Source: Staphylococcus argenteus
GTDB lineage: Bacteria; Bacillota; Bacilli; Staphylococcales; Staphylococcaceae
NCBI RefSeq assembly: GCF_000236925.1
Contig: NC_016941.1
Span: 868,001-932,000 of the forward strand
Direction of reading: 5' to 3'
DNA length: 64,000 nt
Each line of letters opens with the position of its first letter. The first letter of the stretch is position 1. The notes beneath the pieces are model-generated. The model was given only the letters and a program-made list of their open reading frames with translations, was not told the origin of the DNA and searched no databases. The position numbers and the translations under genes were made by a program. Below, one piece after another: positions 8,333 to 20,756 of the stretch.

Positions 8333-9786
8333 ATGACAGATATTATTAATAAACTGCAGTCATTTACGGATGCAAATCCAGAAAGTATTGCAGTAAGACA
8401 CACAACTGATGAATTAACTTATCAACAGTTAATGGATGAGTCTAGTAAATTAGCACATCGATTACAAGGTAGTAAAAAGCCGATGATTTTATTCGGTCAC
8501 ATGTCACCATATATGATTGTTGGGATGATTGGTGCTATTAAAGCGGGATGTGGTTATGTACCAGTTGATACTTCAATTCCTGAAGACCGTATAAAAATGA
8601 TTATTGAAAAGGTACAACCTGAATTTGTATTCAATACAACAGGTGAATCATTTGATAGCGTAGTAGGTGACGTATTTACAATAGAAGATATTAAAACATC
8701 TCAAGACCCAGTAATTTTCGATAGCCAAATTAAAGATAATGATACGGTATATACTATCTTTACATCTGGTTCAACTGGTGAACCAAAAGGCGTTCAAATT
8801 GAATATGCAAGTTTAGTTCAATTTACTGACTGGATGCTAGAATTAAATAAATCTGGAAATGAACAACAATGGCTAAACCAAGCACCATTTTCATTCGATT
8901 TATCTGTAATGGCTATTTATCCATGTTTAGCTTCTGGAGGTACATTAAACCTTGTAGATAAAAACATGATTAATAAACCGAAATTATTAAATGAAATGTT
9001 AACTGCAACACCGATAAATATTTGGGTTTCAACACCATCATTTATGGAAATGTGCTTGTTGTTACCTACGCTTAATGAAGAACAGTATGGAAGTTTAAAT
9101 GAATTCTTCTTCTGTGGCGAAATTTTACCTCACAGAGCTGCTAAAGCGTTAGTAAGTCGTTTCCCAAGTGCTACGATTTATAACACGTATGGTCCAACTG
9201 AAGCAACAGTTGCAGTAACAAGTATTCAAATTACTCAAGAAGTTTTAGACCAATATCCGACATTGCCAGTAGGGGTAGAACGTCCGGGTGCAAGGTTATC
9301 TACAACGGATGAAGGTGAACTTGTTATTGAAGGTCAAAGCGTAAGTTTAGGTTACTTAAAAAATGACCAAAAAACAGCTGAAGTATTCAACTTTGATAAT
9401 GGTATTCGCACATACCATACAGGTGATAAAGCTAAATTTGAAAATGGGCAATGGTTCATTCAAGGACGTATTGATTTCCAAATCAAATTAAATGGTTACA
9501 GAATGGAATTAGAAGAAATTGAAACACAATTACGTCAATCTGAGTTTGTAAAAGAAGCAATTGTTGTACCTGTATACAAAAATGATAAAGTAATTCATTT
9601 AATCGGAGCAATTGTACCAACAACTGAAGTTACTGATAACTTAGAAATGACTAAAAATATTAAACATGATTTAAAATCACGCTTACCAGAGTATATGATT
9701 CCTAGAAAATTTGAATGGATGGAACAATTACCATTAACTTCAAATGGTAAAATTGATCGTAAGAAAATTGCAGAGGTAATCAACGG

Positions 9787-9790
<4 letters not shown>
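8333..9790 (+). CDS. dltA: D-alanine--D-alanyl carrier protein ligase DltA
   Basis: DltA adenylates D-alanine with ATP and loads it onto the phosphopantetheine arm of DltC in the cytosol. The 485-residue product is a standard-length adenylation enzyme. It has the phosphate-binding loop [11 protein letters not shown] (about residues 142-152), the [11 protein letters not shown] motif, the TGDKAK hinge region and the C-terminal lysine in SNGKIDRKK (K473). Its stop overlaps the dltB start by four bases (ATGA), giving translational coupling. Its product makes the envelope less negative, which protects staphylococci from cationic peptides. Confidence 0.97.
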
Positions 9791-12427
<2,637 letters not shown>

Positions 12428-12432
12428 AATAC

Positions 12433-12491
12433 AAATAGCACATAACTCGATGATAGACTATTTATCCGTCTAGAGTGTATGTGCTATTTTT
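12433..12491 (+). terminator. Terminator of dltXABCD
   Basis: AAATAGCACATA (12433-12444) pairs with TATGTGCTATTT (12478-12489), followed by a T-run. Confidence 0.8.
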
Positions 12492-12622
12492 ATGTTTAAA
12501 AATCATCAAATTGAATTTATGAAAAGTTAAAAACTTATCCATTAGTCTTATTTACAAGAGAACGAAAAAAGCAGAAGTATTTACTTCCTACCTAATTATT
12601 AGTTAGCTTATAATTTATATCA

Positions 12623-12676
12623 CAAAAAGAAAGACAGGAGATAACTGATTCCAATCAAATCGTTATTCCTGTCTTT
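12623..12676 (-). terminator. Terminator of nfu
   Basis: On the minus strand GTTATTCCTGTCTTT-type arms pair (12630-12645 with 12662-12676), ending in a T-rich run (AAAAAGA on the plus strand at 12624-12630). Confidence 0.65.
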
Positions 12677-12718
12677 ATTGATATTCATAATATGTTTCTT
12701 TAAAGTGTTATCTCTATA

Positions 12719-12961
12719 TTAGAATACTTGTTCTACTTCAATTACTCCAGGAACTTCTTCGTGTAATGCACGTTCAATTCCAGCTTTAAGTGTAATAGTA
12801 GAACTTGGGCATGTACCACATGCGCCATGTAATTGTAATTTAACAATACCATCTTCTACGTCAATCAATGAGCAGTCGCCACCATCACGTAATAAAAATG
12901 GACGAAGACGTTCGATTACTTCTGCTACTTGATCAAACATTGTTGTATCCTCAGTAGGCAT
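12719..12961 (-). CDS. nfu: NifU-like Fe-S carrier Nfu
   Basis: This 80-residue protein is a stand-alone Nfu domain with the cluster-binding CGTC motif (C48, C51) after [11 protein letters not shown]. Nfu accepts [4Fe-4S] clusters from the SUF machinery and hands them to client enzymes; S. aureus Nfu is known to support aconitase-type enzymes. A good GGAGACTTGC-type ribosome binding region precedes the start. It is divergent from yuzD and corresponds to Bacillus yutI in position. Clients nearby could include LipA and AddB. Confidence 0.93.
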   Translation of the reverse strand: MPTEDTTMFDQVAEVIERLRPFLLRDGGDCSLIDVEDGIVKLQLHGACGTCPSSTITLKAGIERALHEEVPGVIEVEQVF

Positions 12962-13061
12962 CAGGCAAGTCTCCTTTCGAGAGATGAATTTGATAATCTT
13001 TATTAGTATATTATAATAGATAGTGAATTAAAAATCTATCAAACCAATGGGGGATAAATAA

Positions 13062-13382
13062 ATGGAACACGTTAGTGTGGTAGTTTATGGGGCTGACGTT
13101 ATATGTGCAAGTTGTGTGAATGCACCAACGTCGAAAGATATATACGATTGGTTACAACCATTATTAAAAAGGAAGTATCCTAATATAACATTTAAATATA
13201 CGTATATTGATATTAACAAAAATAACGATAATTTAACTGATCACGATATACAATTTATTGAAAGGATAGAACAGAATGAGCTATTTTATCCATTAATTAC
13301 AATGAACGATGAATATGTTGTGGATGGTTATATTCAAACGAAGCAAATAACAAGATTTATTGAAAGTCATTATATAAATTAA
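13062..13382 (+). CDS. yuzD: YuzD family thioredoxin-like protein (DUF1462)
   Basis: This 106-residue protein begins with a beta strand followed by a CASC motif (C15, C18), like a small thioredoxin or glutaredoxin fold. Its C-terminus contains PLITMNDEYVVDG, which resembles the cis-proline loop region. It belongs to the YuzD family (DUF1462); no function is proven to my knowledge. Its place between Nfu and the NADH dehydrogenase is the same in Bacillus. I infer a redox or Fe-S-related helper. Confidence 0.8.
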   Translation: MEHVSVVVYGADVICASCVNAPTSKDIYDWLQPLLKRKYPNITFKYTYIDINKNNDNLTDHDIQFIERIEQNELFYPLITMNDEYVVDGYIQTKQITRFIESHYIN

Positions 13383-13399
13383 TAGTTTATGCAAAAATA

Positions 13400-13441
13400 A
13401 AAAATGCAATGTCGGAATAGAAAAACTGACATTGCATTTTT
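13400..13441. terminator. Bidirectional terminator between yuzD and ndhF
   Basis: AAAAATGCAATGTC pairs with GACATTGCATTTTT around a short A-rich loop. The A/T flanks serve both converging genes. Confidence 0.85.
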
Positions 13442-13456
13442 AATGAATTTTATATT

Positions 13457-14521
13457 TTAGCCGTTATGATATTTATATAACCAAAGCACGCCAGACTTTA
13501 AGATTGAAGCAAGTCGACCTGTAACAGTACGATCCATAATGTATGCAAAGCCTTGCTTATCACCTAATGAACCAACGATACCTTGTACTTTTAATTCTGG
13601 CATTTTATCAGGCAATGGTTCATTTTGCCATTGCTTCTTAAGCACATCAGCAATTTGATCGCCTTGAACTTCAGCTAATTGTGCACTTGGTGCATGTGGT
13701 AAGTCCGCGCAATCACCCACAACATAAACATTTCGATATGTAGGAACTTGGTGATATTGATTGACGATAACACGACCATTACTATTAATATCAATTGGCA
13801 AGTTACGAACAACTTCAACAGGTTGAATACCAGCAGTCCAAACAACTAAATCAATATCTTTTGGTTCATCACAATTGTAAATTTTACCCGGTTCAACTTT
13901 ATTAATATTTGAATTCGGTACAACGGTTACATTATTTTTAGCAAACCATTTTGCGACGTACTTACTTAATTTTTCTGGAAAATTTCTTAAAATTCTTGGT
14001 CCGCGATCGTAAAGGTAAATTTCCAAATCTGAACGACTTTCTCTCAACTCACTTGCAAGTTCGATTCCACTTAACCCCGCACCAACGATACCAACTTTAG
14101 CACCTTCAGGTAACTCACTAATACTATGAAATGTATCACGAGCCTTTGATAATGTTTGAATACTATGTGTATATGCTTCTGCACCAGGAACATTATGATA
14201 TTTATCTTCACATCCTAAACCAATTATTAATTCATCATAATCAATTTTAGAATTACCAACTGAGACAATTTGAGCATCCAAATCAATGTCGTTAATTTCA
14301 CCATATACCGTATTCACTTGTGGGTGATTAGGAAATTTCATACGAACATCTTTATCGGATTTTGTACCAGCAGCTAATGCATAAAATTCAGGTTTTAATC
14401 CATGAAATGGCATTCGATCAACTAATGTAACTGTATAATTTTGTGGTAAAGATGATGTTAAAATACGTGACATAATACGCATATTACCATATCCGCCGCC
14501 TAGCAAAACTAAATTTTTCAT
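13457..14521 (-). CDS. ndhF: Type II NADH dehydrogenase-like flavoprotein
   Basis: This 354-residue protein has two dinucleotide folds: the N-terminal FAD motif LLGGGYGNMR and an NADH motif VGIVGAGLSGIELASEL. It also has the quinone-site-like segment SAQLAEVQGDQ. It is the shorter of two NDH-2 paralogues in the window. NDH-2 enzymes oxidise NADH and reduce menaquinone without pumping ions, at the inner face of the membrane. S. aureus has two, NdhC and NdhF; I assign this one to NdhF from memory of gene order. It corresponds to Bacillus yutJ and is divergent from yuzB. Confidence 0.82.
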   Translation of the reverse strand: MKNLVLLGGGYGNMRIMSRILTSSLPQNYTVTLVDRMPFHGLKPEFYALAAGTKSDKDVRMKFPNHPQVNTVYGEINDIDLDAQIVSVGNSKIDYDELIIGLGCEDKYHNVPGAEAYTHSIQTLSKARDTFHSISELPEGAKVGIVGAGLSGIELASELRESRSDLEIYLYDRGPRILRNFPEKLSKYVAKWFAKNNVTVVPNSNINKVEPGKIYNCDEPKDIDLVVWTAGIQPVEVVRNLPIDINSNGRVIVNQYHQVPTYRNVYVVGDCADLPHAPSAQLAEVQGDQIADVLKKQWQNEPLPDKMPELKVQGIVGSLGDKQGFAYIMDRTVTGRLASILKSGVLWLYKYHNG

Positions 14522-14821
14522 AATGAAGTACCCCTTTTATATGTTAATATTTACTTTAATTTTGAAAAGATCAAAGTGCAACAACATAGTTATGAAAGCC
14601 TTTGATTTATCATTAACCCCTAAAAAAAGTAAATATGTATTTATATACTTATTATATATTTTTTTGAAAATGACTACAAATATATATTTGTACTTAATAC
14701 TGTAAGTTAAGTTTAAAACTTTGAGTTAAGATGAAACAATCAATTTAATTGAGCACATCATGTTAAATTACGTGAAGTAAAATGCTATAATATTGAAACA
14801 AATGAAATAAGAAGGTGAAGT
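14522..14821. other. Divergent spacer between ndhF and yuzB
   Basis: This AT-rich stretch of about 300 bases should hold both promoters. The open frame of 60 codons at 14523-14705 has low-complexity, Ile/Leu/Lys-rich content and no ribosome binding site, so I do not call it a gene. I see no strong operator. Confidence 0.5.
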
Positions 14822-15058
14822 ATGAATCCGATTGTAGAATTTTGTATCTCTAACATGGCTAAAGGTGGAGATTATGTTTTTAATCAACTTGAAAACGACC
14901 CAGATGTTGACGTGTTAGAATATGGATGTCTAACACATTGTGGTATATGTTCAGCCGGGTTGTACGCTTTAGTGAATGGTGATATTGTTGAAGGTGATTC
15001 GCCTGAGGAATTACTACAAAACATTTATGCGCATATAAAAGAAACATGGATTTTTTAA
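14822..15058 (+). CDS. yuzB: YuzB family protein (DUF1450)
   Basis: This 78-residue protein carries a cysteine-rich centre, CLTHCGIC, plus C8, in a thioredoxin-like small fold (DUF1450). The cysteine spacing suggests a metal or Fe-S site, but that is inference. A GAAGGTGAAG ribosome binding region precedes the ATG. The next gene, an IscA-type carrier, starts 12 bases after its stop, so the two form a unit. Bacillus keeps the same neighbourhood (yuzB near yutJ, yutI and yutM). Confidence 0.82.
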   Translation: MNPIVEFCISNMAKGGDYVFNQLENDPDVDVLEYGCLTHCGICSAGLYALVNGDIVEGDSPEELLQNIYAHIKETWIF

Positions 15059-15070
15059 GGAGGAATTAAC

Positions 15071-15430
15071 ATGCCAACAGTTATATTAACAGAAGCTGCT
15101 GCTTATGAAGTAAAAGATATGTTAAAAGCAAATGATATGCCGAACGGATATTTGAAGATTAAAGTTAATGGTGGTGGTTGTACTGGGTTAACATACGGTA
15201 TGGGTGCAGAAGAAGCACCAGGTGAAAATGATGAAGTTTTAGAGTACTTTGGCTTAAAAGTACTTGTAGATAAAAAGGACGCACCTGTACTAAATGGTAC
15301 GACAATTGATTTTAAACAATCATTAATGGGTGGTGGCTTCCAAATCGATAATCCTAATGCAATTGCTTCTTGTGGATGTGGAAGTTCATTTAGAACAGCA
15401 AAAGTAGCTGGTAACCCTGAAAATTGCTAG
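15071..15430 (+). CDS. IscA/HesB-type (A-type) Fe-S carrier
   Basis: This 119-residue A-type carrier has the three conserved cysteines: C37 in GGGCTG, then C101 and C103 in the CGCG motif near the C-terminus. It shuttles Fe-S clusters to client proteins. A perfect AAGGAGG precedes the ATG. It is co-oriented with yuzB and corresponds to Bacillus yutM (SufA-like). No clear terminator follows; instead a STAR-type repeat fills the gap downstream. Confidence 0.9.
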   Translation: MPTVILTEAAAYEVKDMLKANDMPNGYLKIKVNGGGCTGLTYGMGAEEAPGENDEVLEYFGLKVLVDKKDAPVLNGTTIDFKQSLMGGGFQIDNPNAIASCGCGSSFRTAKVAGNPENC

Positions 15431-15496
15431 TTATTAAGATTAGCGAGACACACGTACTTACAAAGGATATCATACTTGAATATAAACGATAGTATG

Positions 15497-15785
15497 GGGA
15501 GTGGGGCAGAAATGATAAAGAATCACTAATGATTTATTAAGTAGTGTAGTGGTTCTTACATGTTAGCCAAAGGTAATGTGTACTTAAAAATAAGGATATA
15601 AGAGTAAAACTCAAGCATAAGAAATACTAATTTCTAAAGAAAAAGTATTTATTTATCGATGTATCCCCAACTTGCATTGTCTGTAGAAATTGGAGGTCCA
15701 ATTTCTCTTTGTTGGGGCCCCACCCCAACTTGCACATTTTTGTAACCTAACTTTCCGTCAGCTTCTTTGTTGGGGCCCCTGACCA
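15497..15785. repeat. STAR-type intergenic repeat with nested hairpin
   Basis: The 14-mer TTTGTTGGGGCCCC occurs at 15708-15721 and 15766-15779, matching the STAR repeat core of S. aureus. A nested inverted repeat sits upstream: CCCCAAC (15665-15671) pairs with GTTGGGG (15711-15717), and inside it AGAAATTGG (15685-15693) pairs with CCAATTTCT (15698-15706). A related fragment, GTGGGGCAGAAATGAT, starts near 15501, and CACCCCAACTTGCA (15721-15734) repeats part of the unit. Confidence 0.85.
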
Positions 15786-16239
15786 TAATTGGAAAATGCT
15801 TGTTTTTAGTGGATTTCTATTTTGGTCTATGACTGACAATATAATATTGTATTTGCTAGGACATAAATCTTATGTTTCTGGCTTTTTTTATTTGTTTTAT
15901 TGATTGCTTTTATAACGATGGCATTAGTGAGTTGTGCAAATATAGTATTTTTGGTGATAACGGTTACATCAGAATTTAAAATCTTTGTACAGTAAAATTA
16001 ATTAATTTTTTCACAATCTGATTGAATCTCGCTTGAAAATATGACTTAAAAGCTATAGAATTAGTATTGGATTAAAAATGTCTTTTTTGTGAACATCACA
16101 GGTTTTTACATAATTTAAAAGACTTAAATAACAAAATGATGATAAACTAGTATACATTGTGGTAAAGAAAGTAATGACCAGTTGTTACTAACATTTATCA
16201 GCATTTGGTTAAAAAAATATGAAAGCTTAGGTGAATTAA
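15786..16239. other. Spacer before ndhC
   Basis: This AT-rich DNA has no credible open frame. TTGTGAACATCACA at 16087-16100 looks symmetric but is too short for a Rex site. The ndhC promoter should lie here; no consensus -35/-10 pair stands out. Confidence 0.4.
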
Positions 16240-17448
16240 ATGGCTCAAGATCGTAAAAAGGTACTTGTACTTGGTGCTGGTTACGCAGGTTTACAAACTG
16301 TAACTAAATTGCAAAAAGCGATATCTTCAGAAGAAGCAGAAATTACGCTTATTAATAAAAATGAATATCACTATGAAGCGACATGGTTACATGAAGCATC
16401 AGCAGGTACACTAAACTATGAAGATGTATTATATCCTGTGGAAAGCGTCTTGAAGAAAGATAAAGTAAACTTTGTTCAAGCAGAAGTAACAAAAATTGAC
16501 CGTGATGCTAAAAAAGTAGAAACAAATCAAGGTATTTATGACTTTGATATTTTAGTAGTAGCATTAGGTTTCATTAGCGAAACATTTGGTATTGAAGGTA
16601 TGAAAGAACATGCTTTCCAAATCGAAAATGTTATCACTGCACGTGAATTATCACGTCATATCGAAGACAAATTTGCAAACTACGCAGCTTCAAAAGAAAA
16701 AGATGATAATGATTTATCTATCTTAGTAGGTGGAGCTGGATTCACTGGAGTAGAATTCTTAGGTGAATTAACAGATAGAATACCTGAATTATGTAGCAAA
16801 TATGGTGTAGATCAAAACAAAGTTAAAATTACATGTGTTGAAGCAGCGCCTAAAATGTTACCTATGTTCTCAGAAGAATTAGTAAATCACGCTGTTAGCT
16901 ATTTAGAAGACCGTGGTGTTGAATTCAAAATTGCTACACCAATCGTTGCTTGTAACGAAAAAGGTTTTGTAGTAGAAGTTGACGGTGAAAAACAACAATT
17001 ACACGCAGGTACTTCAGTATGGGCAGCTGGTGTACGTGGAAGTAAATTAATGGAAGAATCATTTGAAGGTGTTAAACGTGGACGTATCGTTACAAACCAA
17101 GATTTAACAATCAAAGGTTACGATGATATCTTTGTTATTGGTGATTGTTCAGCGTTTATCCCTGCTGGTGAAGAACGTCCGTTACCAACTACAGCACAAA
17201 TTGCTATGCAACAAGGTGAAAACGTTGCTAAAAATATTAAACGCATCTTAAATGGTGAATCAACTGAAGAGTTTGTTTATGTTGATCGTGGAACTGTATG
17301 TTCTTTAGGTTCACATGATGGTGTTGGTATGGTATTTGGTAAACCAATCGCTGGTAAAAAAGCAGCATTCATGAAAAAAGTAATAGATACACGTGCCGTA
17401 TTCAAAATCGGTGGTATCGGTTTAGCATTTAAAAAAGGTAAATTCTAG
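16240..17448 (+). CDS. ndhC: Type II NADH:quinone oxidoreductase NDH-2
   Basis: This 402-residue enzyme has the FAD fold [13 protein letters not shown] at the N-terminus, the NADH fold [17 protein letters not shown], the GDCSAF motif near the second FAD site, and the quinone-site motif [10 protein letters not shown]. The C-terminal tail GLAFKKGKF fits the amphipathic membrane-binding end. Length and motifs match the crystallised S. aureus NDH-2. It feeds NADH electrons to menaquinone without proton pumping. It corresponds to Bacillus yumB and is monocistronic, with a terminator at 17501-17531. Confidence 0.93.
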   Translation: MAQDRKKVLVLGAGYAGLQTVTKLQKAISSEEAEITLINKNEYHYEATWLHEASAGTLNYEDVLYPVESVLKKDKVNFVQAEVTKIDRDAKKVETNQGIYDFDILVVALGFISETFGIEGMKEHAFQIENVITARELSRHIEDKFANYAASKEKDDNDLSILVGGAGFTGVEFLGELTDRIPELCSKYGVDQNKVKITCVEAAPKMLPMFSEELVNHAVSYLEDRGVEFKIATPIVACNEKGFVVEVDGEKQQLHAGTSVWAAGVRGSKLMEESFEGVKRGRIVTNQDLTIKGYDDIFVIGDCSAFIPAGEERPLPTTAQIAMQQGENVAKNIKRILNGESTEEFVYVDRGTVCSLGSHDGVGMVFGKPIAGKKAAFMKKVIDTRAVFKIGGIGLAFKKGKF

Positions 17449-17500
17449 GCTTTAAATTAAATTAAAGACAAACACATAAAATTAAATTATCATTTTATAG

Positions 17501-17531
17501 AGTCCTTCAGTATTACTGAAGGGCTTTATTG
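17501..17531 (+). terminator. Terminator of ndhC
   Basis: GTCCTTCAG and CTGAAGGGC form a stem over TATTA, followed by TTTATT. Confidence 0.85.
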
Positions 17532-17578
17532 TTGTACAATTTGAAGTGAGTAACATATCAAATTTAAGGAGGTACAAT

Positions 17579-19054
17579 ATGAATTTTAAACTTAATAAAG
17601 AAACAGGTAAGAAAATCAATACGTTAATCGTTGGGATTCCGGAGCATTTAAATCAATTAGATAGTATTATTTTTAATGATATTGATATAACAGAAATATT
17701 AGAATCACTTAAGCATCAACATATTATAGGGAGTACAGTTGGGAAGATTTACACAACTGCATTCGCCGTACGAAACGAAAGCTATCGACTAATTGCAGTT
17801 GGATTAGGAAACTTAAAAAATCAACACTATCGTGATTTGTTGAAGATTTGGGGACAGCTTTTTCAATACATAAAACAGGAACATATAAATGATACGTATT
17901 TACTGATGGATACTTTTATTTCCAAATACGGTCAGTTAACAAATGTGTTAGCATCATGTGGCCTTCAAAGTGAACGTGCAACATATCAGTTCGATCATTA
18001 TAAATCGAATAAAAAGACGCCGTTTAATCCGAATATATATCTAATCAGTGATAAATTAAACGACATTGATACAATCAATGAGGGGGTTGTTATTGGTCAA
18101 GCTATTAATTTAGCTAGAGACTTTAGTAATATGCCACCGAATGTTTTAACGCCGCAAACATTTGCAGAAGATATTATTAATCATTTTAAAAATACAGCTG
18201 TTAAAGTCGATATTAAAGATGATGATACATTAGTTTCTGAAGGCTTTGGTCTTATACATGCAGTTGGTAAAGGTAGTAAACATAAACCACGATTAGTAAC
18301 TATCACATACAATGGTAAAAATGATAATGAAGCACCAATTGCATTAGTAGGTAAAGGTATTACGTATGACTCAGGTGGTTATAGTATTAAAACGAAGAAT
18401 GGCATGGCAACAATGAAATTCGACATGTGTGGTGCTGCGAATGTCGTTGGAATTATAGAAGCGGCTAGTCGCCTTCGATTACCAGTCAATATTATCGGTG
18501 TGCTTGCTTGTGCTGAAAATATGATAAATGAAGCGTCGATGAAGCCTGATGATGTATTTACAGCATTGAGTGGTGAAACAGTTGAAGTGATGAATACAGA
18601 TGCGGAGGGTAGACTTGTATTAGGAGACGCAGTTTATTATGCAAATCAATATCAACCAAGTGTGATTATGGATTTTGCAACTTTAACAGGTGCTGCGATT
18701 GTTGCACTAGGTGAAGATAAAGCTGCTGCGTTTCAATCAAATAGTAAGTCATTTTTAAATGATATATTAAAAATAAGTACGTCATTGGATGAAATGGTAT
18801 TCGAATTACCAATTACTGAAACTGAACGTACAAAAATTAAACAAAGTGATGTTGCTGATTTAGTCAATCATACAAATGGACAGGGTAAAGCATTATTTGC
18901 TGCAAGTTTTGTAACACATTTTAGCGGTCAAACGCCTCATATTCATTTTGATATTGCAGGACCAGCAACTACTAATAAGGTGTCGTTCAATGGGCCTAAA
19001 GGTCCAACTGGATTTATGATTCCAACAATAGTCGATTGGTTAAGAAAACAATAA
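17579..19054 (+). CDS. M17 leucyl aminopeptidase family protein
   Basis: This 491-residue cytosolic metallopeptidase carries the M17 motifs: the metal-binding VGKGITYDSGGYSIK segment, FDMCGAANV, and the NTDAEGRLVLGD signature with catalytic acids and arginine. M17 enzymes form hexamers and release N-terminal residues from peptides using two divalent metals. The start is ATG 17579, six bases after AAGGAGG; the longer frame from 17546 lacks this. A terminator follows. The positional counterpart in Bacillus is yuiE, next to yuiF, as here. Confidence 0.93.
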   Translation: MNFKLNKETGKKINTLIVGIPEHLNQLDSIIFNDIDITEILESLKHQHIIGSTVGKIYTTAFAVRNESYRLIAVGLGNLKNQHYRDLLKIWGQLFQYIKQEHINDTYLLMDTFISKYGQLTNVLASCGLQSERATYQFDHYKSNKKTPFNPNIYLISDKLNDIDTINEGVVIGQAINLARDFSNMPPNVLTPQTFAEDIINHFKNTAVKVDIKDDDTLVSEGFGLIHAVGKGSKHKPRLVTITYNGKNDNEAPIALVGKGITYDSGGYSIKTKNGMATMKFDMCGAANVVGIIEAASRLRLPVNIIGVLACAENMINEASMKPDDVFTALSGETVEVMNTDAEGRLVLGDAVYYANQYQPSVIMDFATLTGAAIVALGEDKAAAFQSNSKSFLNDILKISTSLDEMVFELPITETERTKIKQSDVADLVNHTNGQGKALFAASFVTHFSGQTPHIHFDIAGPATTNKVSFNGPKGPTGFMIPTIVDWLRKQ

Positions 19055-19061
19055 TAATAGA

Positions 19062-19140
19062 AGCCTGATACAACTCATACTGTTATAAGAACTGAGATAT
19101 GCATTATAACTTACGATGAGAGCTTGTATCAGGCATTTTA
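19062..19140 (+). terminator. Terminator of the aminopeptidase gene
   Basis: AAGCCTGATACAA-type and TTGTATCAGGC arms form a stem, then ATTTTATTG. The loop is long. Confidence 0.65.
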
Positions 19141-19421
19141 TTGAAGCGTAGAGGATGCTTAACACCACAATAAAGTATCTGAACACATTTAAATGATATA
19201 TTGAAATTAAGATAAACAATATTTAAGTCATTAACAATGAATGAGAAGCTAATATTAAGTAGTACTTATATGTTTTATTGAATCGGAAATTATTTTGTAA
19301 AATGCAAATAAATATAAAAATAGATAATTTAATCAGTTGCTATTGACAGAAAGTGAAGCTATTGATACTATGAAGTCTATAAACACTTTAGTTCGATAGA
19401 GTGATAAAGGATGGTTGTCGT
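19141..19421. other. Spacer before the YuiF-type antiporter gene
   Basis: AT-rich, no open frame. I see no convincing promoter pair or operator. Confidence 0.4.
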
Positions 19422-20738
19422 ATGATAAATGCAGTAGTGATAGCAGTAATTTTAATGATAGTACTATGTTTATGTCGTTTAAATGTAGTTATAAGCTTGT
19501 TTATCAGTGCACTTGTAGGTGGCGTTATTTCAGGCATGAGCATTGAAAAAGTAATAAATGTATTTGGAAAAAATATTGTCGATGGTGCAGAGGTTGCATT
19601 AAGCTATGCTTTATTAGGTGGATTTGCAGCATTGATTTCCTACAGCGGTATTACAGACTATTTAGTAGGAAAGATTATAAATGCTATTCACGCTGAAAAT
19701 AGTCGATGGTCAAGAGTTAAAGTAAAGGTGACAATTATCATAGCGCTATTGGCAATGAGTATAATGAGTCAGAACTTAATTCCTGTACATATTGCATTTA
19801 TTCCAATCGTTATTCCACCATTATTAAGTCTTTTTAATGAGTTGAAAATTGACAGACGTTTAATCGGTTTGATTATAGGATTTGGTTTATGTTTTCCATA
19901 TGTTTTATTACCTTATGGATTTGGTCAAATATTCCAACAAATCATTCAAAGTGGTTTTGCAAAGGCGAATCATCCAATAGAATTTAATATGATTTGGAAA
20001 GCTATGCTTATTCCTTCAATGGGCTATATTGTTGGTTTAATAATTGGTTTATTTGTGTATCGAAAACCACGCGAATATGAAACACGTAATATTTCCGATA
20101 ATGAACCAGTAACTGAATTAAAACCATATATTTTAATTGTTACAATTGTAGCGATATTAGCTACATTTTTAGTACAAACATTTACAGATTCAATGATATT
20201 TGGAGCCTTAGCAGGTGTGCTTGTATTCTTCATCTCTCGTGCATATAATTGGTACGAATTAGATGCTAAGTTTGTTGAAGGTATCAAAATTATGGCTTAT
20301 ATTGGTGTAGTTATTTTAACAGCTAATGGTTTTGCTGGCGTGATGAATGCAACTGGTGATATAGATGAATTAGTTAAAGCATTAACAAGTATTACCGGCG
20401 ATAACAAATTATTAAGTATTATTGTAATGTATGTCATAGGTTTAATTGTGACATTAGGTATAGGTTCATCATTTGCTACCATTCCAATTATCGCATCATT
20501 ATTTATCCCATTTGGTGCTTCGATTGGATTAGATACCATGGCATTAATTGCTTTAATAGGGACTGCGAGTGCTTTAGGTGACTCTGGTTCTCCTGCAAGT
20601 GATTCAACACTAGGACCAACAGCTGGATTAAATGTAGATGGTCAACATGATCATATTCGAGATACATGCATTCCGAACTTCTTGTTTTATAATATACCGT
20701 TGATGATTTTCGGTACAATAGCTGCTATGATACTATAA
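19422..20738 (+). CDS. Na+/H+ antiporter family protein (YuiF-like)
   Basis: This integral membrane protein of about 438 residues has around 11-12 hydrophobic segments. It belongs to the NhaC/YuiF-type transporter group, with the polar intramembrane segment GTASALGDSGSPASDSTLGPT near the C-terminal end. It likely exchanges cations or organic anions for protons; the substrate is not settled by sequence. The start at ATG 19422 is chosen over GTG 19401 because the AAAGG run lies between them. The thioesterase gene follows after 18 bases. Confidence 0.83.
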   Translation: MINAVVIAVILMIVLCLCRLNVVISLFISALVGGVISGMSIEKVINVFGKNIVDGAEVALSYALLGGFAALISYSGITDYLVGKIINAIHAENSRWSRVKVKVTIIIALLAMSIMSQNLIPVHIAFIPIVIPPLLSLFNELKIDRRLIGLIIGFGLCFPYVLLPYGFGQIFQQIIQSGFAKANHPIEFNMIWKAMLIPSMGYIVGLIIGLFVYRKPREYETRNISDNEPVTELKPYILIVTIVAILATFLVQTFTDSMIFGALAGVLVFFISRAYNWYELDAKFVEGIKIMAYIGVVILTANGFAGVMNATGDIDELVKALTSITGDNKLLSIIVMYVIGLIVTLGIGSSFATIPIIASLFIPFGASIGLDTMALIALIGTASALGDSGSPASDSTLGPTAGLNVDGQHDHIRDTCIPNFLFYNIPLMIFGTIAAMIL

Positions 20739-20756
20739 TCATAAAGAGGTGAAAGA

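Noticed and set aside
14523..14705. 60-codon open frame between ndhF and yuzB
   Set aside because: Low-complexity Ile/Leu/Lys/Tyr content, no ribosome binding site, in an AT-rich divergent promoter gap.
16087..16100. TTGTGAACATCACA as a Rex (NADH-sensing) site before ndhC
   Set aside because: The half-sites are only three bases apart, against six to eight in Rex operators, and the right half is incomplete.
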